Shown: piece by piece, positions 38,267-47,799 of the stretch
Numbering within the stretch: position 1 is the stretch's first letter
Layout of the letters: every line of letters begins with the position of its first letter
Assembly: GCA_963807235.1 (NCBI GenBank)
Contig: CAWEBF010000037.1
Coordinates: 1 to 50,349, forward strand
Direction: 5' to 3'
Source of the DNA: CAWEBF01 sp963807235
GTDB lineage: Bacteria; Acidobacteriota; Vicinamibacteria; Vicinamibacterales; UBA2999
Length of the DNA: 50,349 bases
Made by a program: the position numbers and the translations under genes
Notes under the pieces: model-generated
The model's database searches: none
What the model saw: the letters and a program-made list of their open reading frames with translations, nothing else
Told to the model about the DNA's origin: nothing

Positions 38267-40981
38267 TTACTGTTCGCGCAAGACGAGCATGGGGTCAATG
38301 CGAGCCGCACGCACGGCCGGAATCGCGCACGCCACGGCGGATACGGCGGCAAGCAGGCCGGCGACCAGAGCAAACGTCAGCGGATCGGCCGCGCTGACGC
38401 CATAGAGCAGCGTGCCCATGGCACGCGTGATCGACCACGCCAGTGCGACACCAACTATCACGCCAGCGCCGGTCAGCACGACGCCGCGCGACAGCACCAT
38501 CCGCATCACGTTCCGCCACGTGGCGCCGAGCGACATGCGGATCCCGATCTCACGGCCTCGAGCCGAGACGGTCTGAGCGAGCAGTCCATACAGCCCCAGC
38601 GACGCGATGACGAGCGCCAGCCCTCCGAACACGACCAGCAGCGTCGTCTGCTGGCGGCGGTCGGCGACGGTGAGATCGATGACCTCGGTCATCGGCCGGA
38701 CCTGACGAATCGGCTGGTCGGGTTCAATGGCACGAACGACGCGCTGGACGGCCAGCGCATGATCGAGCGGGTTGCCGTCGACGCGCACGGCTAGGTTGAC
38801 TGTGGGAAAGAAGCGGGGCCCCTGTGGCTGGGACACGTAGACACCGGGCTTGGCGTCCTGCTCGTAGCCGCGCTCGAGGACGTCCTTCACCACGCCGACC
38901 ACAGTGTACGGCGGCTCCGCCAGGCCGAATCGGATTCGCCGGCCGAGCGCGGATCGCCCCTCCATGAATCGGCGAACCAGCGTCTCGTTGACGACTATGG
39001 CGCGAGGCGCATCGGCACCGTCGCGCGCATCGAGGAGACGCCCCTCGACGAGCGTGACGCCGAGCGTCTGCAGATAGTCGGAGGTCCCGACACGGAACAG
39101 CGCATCCGCCAGGTCTTCAATCCGCGTCTGACGCCCGTCGATACTGAACGCGCGCGTGTTGCCGGCTGACTGAAATGGCAGGCTCGAACCGAATGCGGCC
39201 CCACGGACCCCTGGCAGAGCACGGACGCCGGCGACGATGCGCTCGTAGAACTGCGGACGTGTGATCGGGTCCGCATACTTCGGCAGGAGCGGCACGTGCA
39301 TCGTCAAAAGGCTGTTCGCGTCGAAGCCCCGCTCCACGGCATTCAGGTTGGCGAGCGTTCGCAGCATCAGCCCGGCGGTAACGAGAAGCACGAGCGTGGC
39401 TGCTACCTGCAGCACCACCAGGCCGTCGCGAAACACACGGCTGCGGCCGCCGGTATTTCCGCGCGCGTGCTGCTGCAGCGCGTCCGCAGGGGAGGCGTGG
39501 GCCGATTGAATCGCCGGACCCACGCTGAACAAGAGACCCGTCGCGATCGAGAGGCCGCCGGCAAATGCCAGCAAACGCCAATCCAGCAGCGACACGGTGA
39601 GCGCCTGCAATCCGATGGGCACGATCCGCTCGACGAACGTCGTGGTCAGCGCCGGGATTGCGAGCCCCAACACCCCGCCGGCAACCGAGAGGCAAAGAGC
39701 CTCGACGAGCACCTGGCGCGCCAGCCGCCCGCGCGTGGCGCCGAGCGAAAGACGTACGGCGTATTCGCCGCGGCGCACCGACGCGCGCGCCAGGAGAAGA
39801 CTGGCGAGATTGGCACAGGCAATGAGGACGATGGCTGCGGCGGCGATCATCAGTGCGATCACCTGAATCCTGGTGTCGCCAAGCACTTCTTCGCGGATCG
39901 GGACCACCACCGCCCCGATTCCCCGATTGGAGTCGGGATACTGCTCGCCGAGGCGCCTCGCGATCGCTTGCATATCAGACCGTGCAGCCTCGACCGACAC
40001 GTCAGGCTTCAGGCGGGCAACCACCAGCAGGTAGTGGTTGCCGCGTGTGGCGGCCTCCTCGGGCGAAAACTGCATCGGGACCCAGTAATCGATCTCGCGA
40101 CTGAGGAAGACGAACGACGGCGGGGCGACCCCGATCACTTCGTGCTCGACGTCACCAACGCGGTCGAGACTCATGACGATCGTGCGGCCGACGATGCCCG
40201 GATCCCCGCCGTAACGGCGCTGCCACAGGGCATGGCTGATCATGACGACTCGCGCTTCGCTCCTGTCGTCTTCCGCCGTGAACGCGCGACCGAGCTGGGG
40301 CTGGACGCCCAAAACCGGGAAGAAGTTCGCCGTTACGCGCCGGCCGAGAACGGCCTCGGGCGCGCCGTCGGCGGTGAGGCTCGCCACCACGAACCCGGCG
40401 GCCGCGACGTCGGCGAACGATCGGTTCATCGCCACCCAGTCGAGGTAGTTGGCGGGAGAAGGCGTATTCCTGGGGAAGCCCGCGGCGCTGGCGTCCTCCC
40501 AGACCATCACCACCTGTTCCGGATGCTGGTACGGCAGCGGCCGCAGCAGCATTGTCTGGACGAGCGAGAAGATAGTGGTGTTGGCGCCGATGCCGAGAGC
40601 GAGCGTGCCGATAGCCGCGACCGTGAAGACGGGCGTCTTTCGCAGCAGGCGCAGGGCATATCGCAGGTCGGCAAGAAGGTCCATGGTCAACCTGGCTTTC
40701 GTCTGTGGGGCGCGATCGTCGAGGCGCTCCGACCACCGATCCAACGGCGATCGAACGTGAGCTCCATCGAGCTCTCCCAGAGTGGATGCGAAGCTCGTCC
40801 AGTCGGTGACCTGCGCGCGAGCGAACGCGTCGGCATCGGGCTCCGTCATCCCGCGCGCGAGCGCCTCACGGTGAAAGTCTTCGAGCTGCGAGGCCAGCTC
40901 CTGTACGATGCGCGACTCGCGCTCGCGGGTCAGGTTGCGCAGCCGCAGATGCGTTCGAACGTACAGGTCCCAATCACGCAT
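38267..40981 (-). CDS. ADOP-type ABC transporter permease (FtsX/MacB_PCD domains)
   Basis: 904 residues, intact. An N-terminal soluble prefix (VRTHLRLRNLTRERESRIV...), then two MacB periplasmic core + FtsX permease modules: first DLRYALRLLRKTPVFTVAA, SPANYLDWVAMNRSF, RRGEYAVRLSLGATRGRLA; second VFRDGLVVLQVAATLVLLV and GREIGIRMSLGATWRNVM, ending AIPAVRAARIDPMLVLREQ. This is the acidobacterial duplicated orphan permease pattern with no ATPase gene beside it. The exported molecule is unknown. Its ATG overlaps the 3' end of the PadR gene by 8 bases, so the regulator and permease form an operon. Confidence 0.9.
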   Translation of the reverse strand: MRDWDLYVRTHLRLRNLTRERESRIVQELASQLEDFHREALARGMTEPDADAFARAQVTDWTSFASTLGELDGAHVRSPLDRWSERLDDRAPQTKARLTMDLLADLRYALRLLRKTPVFTVAAIGTLALGIGANTTIFSLVQTMLLRPLPYQHPEQVVMVWEDASAAGFPRNTPSPANYLDWVAMNRSFADVAAAGFVVASLTADGAPEAVLGRRVTANFFPVLGVQPQLGRAFTAEDDRSEARVVMISHALWQRRYGGDPGIVGRTIVMSLDRVGDVEHEVIGVAPPSFVFLSREIDYWVPMQFSPEEAATRGNHYLLVVARLKPDVSVEAARSDMQAIARRLGEQYPDSNRGIGAVVVPIREEVLGDTRIQVIALMIAAAAIVLIACANLASLLLARASVRRGEYAVRLSLGATRGRLARQVLVEALCLSVAGGVLGLAIPALTTTFVERIVPIGLQALTVSLLDWRLLAFAGGLSIATGLLFSVGPAIQSAHASPADALQQHARGNTGGRSRVFRDGLVVLQVAATLVLLVTAGLMLRTLANLNAVERGFDANSLLTMHVPLLPKYADPITRPQFYERIVAGVRALPGVRGAAFGSSLPFQSAGNTRAFSIDGRQTRIEDLADALFRVGTSDYLQTLGVTLVEGRLLDARDGADAPRAIVVNETLVRRFMEGRSALGRRIRFGLAEPPYTVVGVVKDVLERGYEQDAKPGVYVSQPQGPRFFPTVNLAVRVDGNPLDHALAVQRVVRAIEPDQPIRQVRPMTEVIDLTVADRRQQTTLLVVFGGLALVIASLGLYGLLAQTVSARGREIGIRMSLGATWRNVMRMVLSRGVVLTGAGVIVGVALAWSITRAMGTLLYGVSAADPLTFALVAGLLAAVSAVACAIPAVRAARIDPMLVLREQ

Positions 40982-41306
40982 GCGAGGGTCCCATCACCGC
41001 GTGAACCGCTTCGATGTAGGCCTCCCACGTCTGGCGCTGCTCCGTCAGGATGCGGCGGCCGTCCGGCGTGAGCCGGTAGAAGCATCGTCGCCGCTCGCCG
41101 GCCTTCTCCACCCAACGTCCCTTGATCCAGCCGCGGCTCTCGAGGCGGAGCAACGTGGGGTAGAGCGTCGGCAGCGCGAAGGTCAGCCTGCCGCCCGAGC
41201 GGGTCTCGATGAGCTTGCCGATCTCATACCCGTGACGGGGTTGTGTCTCGAGCAGCGAAAGAATCAGCATCTCACTGCTGCCCTTCTTCAGTTCGGCGCT
41301 GAACAT
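40974..41306 (-). CDS. PadR family transcriptional regulator
   Basis: 110 residues from ATG 41306 (SAELKKGSSEMLILSLLE at the start of the winged-helix domain). Conserved PadR blocks: HGYEIGKLIETRSGG, FALPTLYPTLLRLESRGWI, and YRLTPDGRRILTEQRQTW. A PadR protein in front of an ADOP permease is a standard acidobacterial arrangement, where it represses its own operon. The upstream ATG at 41333 would start inside the operator-like sequence, so 41306 is preferred. Confidence 0.88.
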   Translation of the reverse strand: MFSAELKKGSSEMLILSLLETQPRHGYEIGKLIETRSGGRLTFALPTLYPTLLRLESRGWIKGRWVEKAGERRRCFYRLTPDGRRILTEQRQTWEAYIEAVHAVMGPSHA

Positions 41307-41317
41307 GCTGTGGCTCA

Positions 41318-41344
41318 CGATATGTAGTGACACTTACTATATCG
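41318..41344. promoter_or_regulatory. Candidate PadR operator
   Basis: Imperfect palindrome centred near 41331: inner TAGTGAC-A-CTTACTA (41325-41339, five of seven positions symmetric) and outer arms CGATA / TATCG. It is an AT-rich island just upstream of the padR start, between divergent genes. The fit with a PadR site is by position and symmetry. Confidence 0.45.
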
Positions 41345-41455
41345 AGGGGCATCGTGGCAAGTCCCAACACACTCCGCATACGACGAGGTCAATTGACGTA
41401 AACGGGTGTTGCCTGTAGGCTCCCGCCGATTCCGTTCAGCTCCGCGAGGTTCGAC

Positions 41456-42283
41456 GTGTCCATCTTCCTTTCCCGGCGCGAAGCACTGGCGATGATTGCG
41501 GTGGCGCCTGCCGCGTTGGCCGCCCAGGGGTCGCAGTTGCCGCTCAGGACGTCCGGCCTGGAGCACGTGGGGTTCACCGTGCCCGACCCGCAGAAGTCTG
41601 CGGCGTTCTACGGCCGGATCTTCGATCCGCAGATCTTCCAGGAGATGAGCCCGCCGCTACGCTACTACTGCCGGCTGGGCATCGGTTACGTGGCCTTCGG
41701 CCCGAACCCCAATGCCAATCCCACGGCCGCGGCGCGGATCGACCACTTTTGCGCGACCGTCGAGGACTATCGCCTCGACGAGATGCGTGCGGAGCTCAAG
41801 ACTCTGGGCCTCAATCTGGCGGGCGCTCCCGGTTTCAACGCCGTGACCGATCCCGACGGCATTCGCATGCAGTTCATGGCCACGCCAGGCGGACTGCTGC
41901 AGACGATCATTCCATCGACGCGCGTGACCCAGGACGATGCGATCTGCGAAGCCGTCGGCCTGGACCACGTCGTGCTGCAGGTCCCGGATCTCGAGAAGTC
42001 GGCCGCCTTCTACGGCAGGTTCTTCGGCAAGGAGAGTTCCCGAGAGCGGACGCCCGAGCGCATCTGGTTCACCGCCGCGCGTACACGCCTGGGTCTGGAG
42101 AAGATGGCCGAGGGCCAGATGCCGAACATCGATCGCTTCGGCATCCGTGTGGCCGCGTTCGACCGCAACGCCATCACCCGTAAGCTGGGCGCGATCGGCG
42201 TCACGGTGCTGCCCTCCACCGGTGGGAATGGCGTGCGGTTCCGCGATGCCGACGGGACCGTCGTAGAGCTTCGAGGGGTCTAG
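41456..42283 (+). CDS. VOC family protein with two vicinal-oxygen-chelate modules
   Basis: 275 residues, intact, GTG start at 41456. It begins with a short SRREALAM leader resembling a Tat motif and an Ala-rich h-region (IAVAPAALAAQG). Two glyoxalase-like modules: LEHVGFTVPDPQKSAAFYGRIF with DHFCATVEDY and FNAVTDPDGIRMQF; then LDHVVLQVPDLEKSAAFYGRFF with NIDRFGIRV and FRDADGTVVEL. The metal ligands of each module are His, His/Glu-like positions at the strand starts and ends. Probably exported; possibly a dioxygenase or lyase. It lies upstream of the DUF1592 cluster on the same strand. Confidence 0.85.
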   Translation: MSIFLSRREALAMIAVAPAALAAQGSQLPLRTSGLEHVGFTVPDPQKSAAFYGRIFDPQIFQEMSPPLRYYCRLGIGYVAFGPNPNANPTAAARIDHFCATVEDYRLDEMRAELKTLGLNLAGAPGFNAVTDPDGIRMQFMATPGGLLQTIIPSTRVTQDDAICEAVGLDHVVLQVPDLEKSAAFYGRFFGKESSRERTPERIWFTAARTRLGLEKMAEGQMPNIDRFGIRVAAFDRNAITRKLGAIGVTVLPSTGGNGVRFRDADGTVVELRGV

Positions 42284-42328
42284 GGTTTTTGGCCTCGTCC
42301 GCGGGAGCGACGCGCTATCATCGCCATC

Positions 42329-44729
42329 ATGGCGCGGAGGCGTCTCATCGCCGGCATCGCGTTCACCGGACTGGGTTGGGGCCTGTTTCTGGCCCACTCC
42401 GAGGGCTTCTCGCAGAACCCGCCCGGCGCCCGCGCCGAGACGCCCGCTGCGGTCACTGACAACTCACCCGACGCCCGCGCAGAAACTCAGGCGGCCATTG
42501 CGAAGTACTGCACCACCTGTCACAGCGATCGGCTGAGGACCGCCGGCCTCGTGCTCGATCCGGCGGGGGTTGCGCGTCCCGGCGATCAGTCCGAGACCTG
42601 GGAGAAGGTCCTGCGTCAGTTGCGCGCTGGAACGATGCCGCCTCCAGGCGCTGCTCGTCCGCCGCAGGCGCTCTATGCGCGCGCGGCCGGCTACCTGGCG
42701 CGCGAACTCGAGGCCAGCGCCGCGGCGCGCCCCAATCCTGGCCCACTGCCGCTGGCCCACCGCCTGACGCGGACCGAATACGCCAACGTGATCCGCGATC
42801 TGCTGGCGCTGCCGGACCTGCCCAAGGAGTTCGACTACGCCACGCTGCTGCCGGCCGACAACGCGAGCAGCGGCTTCGACAATCTGGCTGACACGCTGTT
42901 TGTCTCGCCGGCAACCATGGAGCGCTATCTGGCGGCGGCGCTCAAGATCAGCCGCGTGGCGGTGGGCGATCCCGCGATGGGTGCGCTGGTGAACACCCAC
43001 ATCACGCCGGTGCGGCAGCCGCAGGACCGCCGCAACGAGGCACTGCCCTTCGGCACGCGCGGCGGGCTGCAGATCGACGGCTATTTCCCGCTCGATGGCG
43101 AATACGAGTTCAAGGTCGAAACGGACGGCGCCGGCGCCGACGTCCATCAGCTGGAGATCAGCATCGACGGCGAGCGCAAGGCCATCACGAACGTCTCGAG
43201 AAGGCCGGGGGTGCCGGCGGCAGATGATGCGCCGAACAACCAGGGCGCGTTCCGCTTCGCGGTGCCGGCAGGGCCGCGCAGCGTGAGCGTCGCCTTCGTG
43301 GAGCGCAGCGAGGCGCTGTCGGAGGCTCCGCTGCGGCCGCCGGGCCGGAATCGTGGCGCTCTGCCGTCGGTCGTGTCGGTCACCATCACCGGGCCGTTCA
43401 ACGCGACCGGGCCCGGCGACACGCCCAGCCGCCGGCGGCTGTTCGTGTGCCGCCCGGCGAGCGCGCAGCAAGAATCCGCGTGCGCGGACCGCATCCTGAC
43501 CACGCTGCTGCGCCGCGCCTACCGCCGCAACGTCACCGCCGACGATCTGCGCCGCGTGCGGCAGTTCTACGAAGCCGGCCGCGCCGAACGCGATTTCGAC
43601 CTCGGCATCCAGCGGGCGTTGGAACGCGTGCTGGTCAGCCCGCAGTTCCTGTTCCGCATCGAGCAGGATCCGGCCGGCGCCGCGCCCGGATTCGGTCCAT
43701 CGCGTCGGCGATTTCGAGCTGGCCTCACGCCTCTCGTTCTTCCTCTGGTCCAGCATGCCCGACGACGAGCTGCTGGATGCCGCTGCCGCGGGAACGCTGC
43801 GCCAACCCGACGTCCTGCGCCGCCAGGTGACGCGGATGCTTGCCGATCCGCGCAGCCGATCGCTGGTGACCAACTTCGCCGCCCAGTGGCTGTTCCTGCG
43901 CGACGTCGAAACCAAGGAGCCGGACGTCTACCTGTTCCGCGAGTTCGACGAGGGTGTGCGCGCCGCGTTCGTGCGTGAGACGGAGTTGTTCCTGGACAGC
44001 ATCCTTCGCGCGAATCGCAGCGTCCTGGACCTCCTGACGGCCGACTATACGTTCCTGAACGAACCGCTGGCCAGGCATTACGGCATCCCGCAGATCACCG
44101 GCAGCCATTTCCGTCGCGTGACGTTGCCCAAGGGGAGTCCGCGCCGGGGGTTGCTCGGTCACGGGAGCATCCTGTCGATTACGTCCTACAGCACGCGCAC
44201 ATCCGCCGTGTTGCGCGGCAAGTACGTGCTCGAGAATCTGCTGGCGTCGCCGCCGCCACCACCGCCGGCCGATGTGCCGTCGCTCAACACCGAACGGTCC
44301 GGGAAGCCGCTGTCGATGAAGGAAGCGATGCAGCTGCATCGCGCCAATCCGGCGTGCGCCGGATGCCACGCCAAGATGGATCCGATCGGCTTCGCGCTGG
44401 AGCACTTCGACGCGCTCGGGCGGTATCGCGCGGAGGAGAACGGGCGTCCGCTCGAGGTCACGAGCGCGCTGCCGGACGGGACGGTCGTCGACGGCGTCGA
44501 GGGCGTGCGGCAACTCGTGCTGCGCGACCCGGCACTCTTCGTCGAGGCGATCACCGGTAAGCTGTTGATGTATGCGCTGACCCGTAATGTCCAGCATTAC
44601 GATCAGCCGACGATCCGCGTGGTCGCCCAGGAATCGGCGCGCCAGAACTACACCTTTGCCTCGCTGGTGCTGGGCGTGGTGAACAGCGTCCCGTTCCAGA
44701 GCCGAATGGCGCAGGCGGCGCCCCGATAG
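42329..44729 (+). CDS. c-type cytochrome with DUF1587/DUF1595/DUF1592/DUF1588/DUF1585 domains (one frameshift)
   Basis: About 800 residues. Signal or anchor, haem c site KYCTTCHSDR, QLRAGTMPPPGA, DUF1587 (LTRTEYANVIRDLLAL), DUF1595 (LLRRAYRRNVTADD), DUF1592 (FFLWSSMPDDELLDAA), DUF1588 with GKPLSMKEAMQLHRANPACA and a second CAGCH, and DUF1585 (GKLLMYALTRNVQHYDQP ... YTFASLVLGVVNSVPFQSR). The frame changes near 43690, between the DUF1595 and DUF1592 domains. This is the full-length form of the family found in Planctomycetes and Acidobacteria. It is followed after 14 bases by its usual DUF1552 partner. Confidence 0.85.
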
Positions 44730-44743
44730 ACGCAGGAGACAGC

Positions 44744-46119
44744 ATGACGTTCCTCACCAGAAGAACACTGACGCGGCGGACGATGCTGAAGGGCGTGGGT
44801 GCGAGCGTCGCGCTGCCGCTGCTGGATTCCATGATGCCCGCGCTCTCGGCGCAGGCAGACCGGAGCACGGCAGGCGCCGATGCGGCTCGGGTTCGTCTAC
44901 GCGGCGCACGGCATCATCCATTCGGAGTGGAAGCCGCGCCAGACCGGCCGCCAGTACGAGCTGCCGCCCAATCTGCAGCCCCTTGCAGGCGTGCGCGATC
45001 ACTTCAACATCCTGACGAACCTGTCGCATCTCGAAGCCGACAGCAAGGGCGACGGCAGCGGCGATCACAACCGCGCCGCCGGGGCGTGGCTCACCGGCGT
45101 GCATGCCTACGACCGCACGCGCCCGGGCGCCGAGATCCGCCTGGCGACGTCGGCCGATCAGATCGCGGCCAGGCATCTGGGCAAAGACAGCAGAGTCCCC
45201 TCCATCGAGATGACGCTCGATCCGGCGACGCAAGGGGCGTGCGATTCCGGCGACTGCTTCTACGTCAATACCGTGTCGTGGCGCAGCGAGACGTCGCCCA
45301 ACATGCCCGAGATCCACCCGCGCGTCATCTTCGAGCGGCTGTTCGGCGACGGCGGCAGCGCCGAGCAGCGGCGCGCGGTCATCCGGAAGCAGGGCAGCAT
45401 CCTCGACTCGGTGCTCGAGGAAACACGTTCGCTCACGGCGACACTCGGCGGCGCCGACACGTCGAAGGTGCGCGAGTACCTGGATTCGGTGCGCGAAGTG
45501 GAGCAGCGCATTCAGCACGCGGAGTCCAGTCTCGAGGAATCGATCGAGCTGCCCGACCGTCCGATTGGCATCCCCGCCAGCTTCGAGGAGTACGCGCAGC
45601 TGATGTTCGACCTGCAGCTGCTGGCCTTCCGCAGCGACATCACGCGCGTGTTCTCGCTGATCATGGCGCGCGAGCTGAGCGGGCGTTCCTACAGCCAGAT
45701 CGGCGTGCCCGGGAACGCTCATCTGATCTCCCACCATCGCGAGGACGCCCAGCTGAAGTCGCAGAAAGCCAGGATCGACACGCATCACATGCGCCTGCTC
45801 AACTACTTCCTGGAGCGGATGCGCGACACGCCGGACGGCGACGGCTCGCTGCTCGACCACAGCGCCATCCTCTTCGGCAGCGGCATGGGCGACGGAAACC
45901 TGCATCGCCACAACGACCTGCCCGTCCTGGTGGCGGGCAAGCTGCACGGCAGGTTCCAGACCGGTTACAGCTTCGACTACACACCAGACACGCCGATGGC
46001 GAATCTGCTCGTGTCGATGCTGGACCACGTCGGCGTGCCGATCGCGAAGCTGGGCGACAGCACGGGGCAGCTGCTGCTCGACTACGAGCGCGCGGGCGCG
46101 CGCACGCGCGCGAGGTTGA
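44744..46119 (+). CDS. DUF1552 domain protein with Tat-like signal (frameshifted)
   Basis: ATG 44744 with AGGAG 8 bases upstream. A twin-arginine leader (TRRTMLKGVGASVALPLLDS) is followed by the DUF1552 domain: GFVYAAHGIIHSEWKP, ADSKGDGSGDHNRAAGAWLTG, SEEYAQL-type FEEYAQLMFDLQLLAF, SQIGVPGNAHLISHH, and GSGMGDGNLHRHNDLPVLVAG. Function is unknown; it always accompanies the DUF1592 cytochromes. The frame changes near 44878. At the end the frame runs on into the ankyrin gene; one indel in the alternating GC tract at 46085-46113 would give the stop at TGA 46119, which fits the family length. Confidence 0.75.
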
Positions 46120-46136
46120 TCACGGAGCCGGAACCG

Positions 46137-47745
46137 ATGCGATTGAGTCAAGTCGTCTCGACGGTCCTTCGAAGCGTCAGCGTTGCGCTTGGAATGTTCT
46201 GCGCCTCGGCGTCGCTCGCTGCTGACGGCCCAGGACTGGTGGACGCCGCCAGGAGCGGCAATGTGGACGCGGTCCGCTCGCTGCTCAAAGGCGGTGCCGA
46301 CCCGAACCAGGCGGCACCGGATGGCTCAACTGCCGTGCACTGGGCGGTTCATGGCGACAACCTGGCCATGCTGAACGCGCTGCTCGATGCCGGCGCCAAG
46401 CCGGACGCCGTGACTCGCTACAAGATCGCGCCGCTGACGCTGGCCGCGCAGAACGGCAACGCGGCGCTGGTCGAGCGGCTGCTGAGCGCCGGCGCCAATC
46501 CCGATACGGTGTCCCAAGAAGGACAGACCGCGCTCATGACCGCGGCCCGCAACGGCAGCGTCGCGGCGGTGCGCGCGCTGCTGAAGCGCGGCGCGCAGGT
46601 GGGCCTGACGGAATCCGTCCGCGGGCAGACGGCGCTGATGTTCGCCGCCGGCGAAGGCAACACCGACGCCGCCAGGCTGCTGCTCGAGTTCGGCGCGAAG
46701 CTGAACGAGCGCTCGAAGGGCGGCTACTCGCCGCTGCTCTTCGCCGTGCGCAACAACCGGTTCGAGACGGTCAAGTTCTTCCTGGAGCAGGGCGCCAACG
46801 TCAACGATCGGATACCCGACGGCACGACGGCGCTGAGCCTGGCGATTCTGAACGCCGATTTCGATCTGGCCGCGATGCTGCTGGACTCCGGCGCGGATCC
46901 GAACGCGCCCGACCCGCGCGGCCATCCGCTGCACGTGGTGGTCTGGTCGCACCAGCCTGGGGCACCGCCCGACTTCGCGATGAACGGCGAGGATCCGCAG
47001 CCGGTCCCGCGTCCCCGCGGCAGGCTCTCGCACCTCGACATGGCGAAGAAGCTGCTCGCGAAAGGCGCCGATCCGAATGCCGTCAGTCACCTGGGCCGAG
47101 CGCCGCTTCAACAGCGCCGGGCTGGCGCGCAACCCGGTCAACCTGAATATCGGGCGGCATTATCTGAGCTACGAGGGCGCCACGCCTTTCTATCTGGCCG
47201 CCCGCAACGGCGACGAGCCGATGATGCGCGTGCTGGCCGCCGGCGGCGCCGATCCCGTGAAGCCCACCCGCTTCGGCGTCACGCCGTTGATGGCCGCCGC
47301 CTGTCTGGACTACTACGAGGGCGAGACCGCCGGGCCGTTCTCGGGCGTTCCGGAATCGCAGCGGCTCGAGGCCGTGAAGCTCGCGCTCGCGCTGGGCAAC
47401 AAGCTCAACGCCCGGACCACCTTCGGCGATTACACGATGATCGGCACGCCGGAGGCCACGCTGCTGCGCTATCCGGACAATTTCCGGGACCTGATCGATC
47501 TGGGCACGGGTGACCCGCGCTTCGCCGAGATGACCGCGCTGCACGGCGCGGTGATCTGCAACCAGCCGTCAATCGTCAAGCACCTGATCGAGCAGGGCGC
47601 CGAGGTGAACGCGAAGAACCGGCTGGGGTGGACGCCGCTGATGATCGCGGGCGGCCTCTACATCGCGAATGCCCACAAGACCTCCCCCGGATCTGCCCAG
47701 ATCCTGCGCGAGGCGTTGGCCGCGCAAGGCCTGAACGGCCGCTGA
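46137..47745 (+). CDS. Secreted ankyrin-repeat protein (one frameshift)
   Basis: It starts at ATG 46137 with signal peptide (STVLRSVSVALGMFCASASLAAD). Ankyrin repeats from residue ~30: GLVDAARSGNVDAVRSLLKG, TAVHWAVHGDNLAMLNALLD, GQTALMFAAGEGNTDAARLL, GYSPLLFAVRNNRFETVKFF, TALSLAILNADFDLAAMLL, and after the break GATPFYLAARNGDEPMMRVL and WTPLMIAGGLYIANA. An ankyrin protein is a regular companion of DUF1592/DUF1552 pairs; it may scaffold them. The frame breaks near 47085. I treat it as a separate gene from the DUF1552 reading frame because of its own signal peptide. Confidence 0.8.
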
Positions 47746-47785
47746 TACTGGACGCTCCGGCTGGGCCGGCTCGGCTCGCAGATTC

Positions 47786-47791
47786 TATAAT
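47786..47791 (+). promoter_or_regulatory. Perfect -10 hexamer TATAAT in front of the second TPR kinase
   Basis: TATAAT lies 8 bases before the TTG at 47800 in otherwise GC-rich sequence. No good -35 hexamer is visible. If used, the transcript would start at or just before the TTG, giving a leaderless or very short-leader mRNA, or the true start is further in. Confidence 0.4.
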
Positions 47792-47799
47792 TTCCCGCC

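Noticed and set aside
39296..41071. 591-codon open frame on the plus strand
   Set aside because: Antisense to the intact ADOP permease and PadR genes; low-complexity translation.
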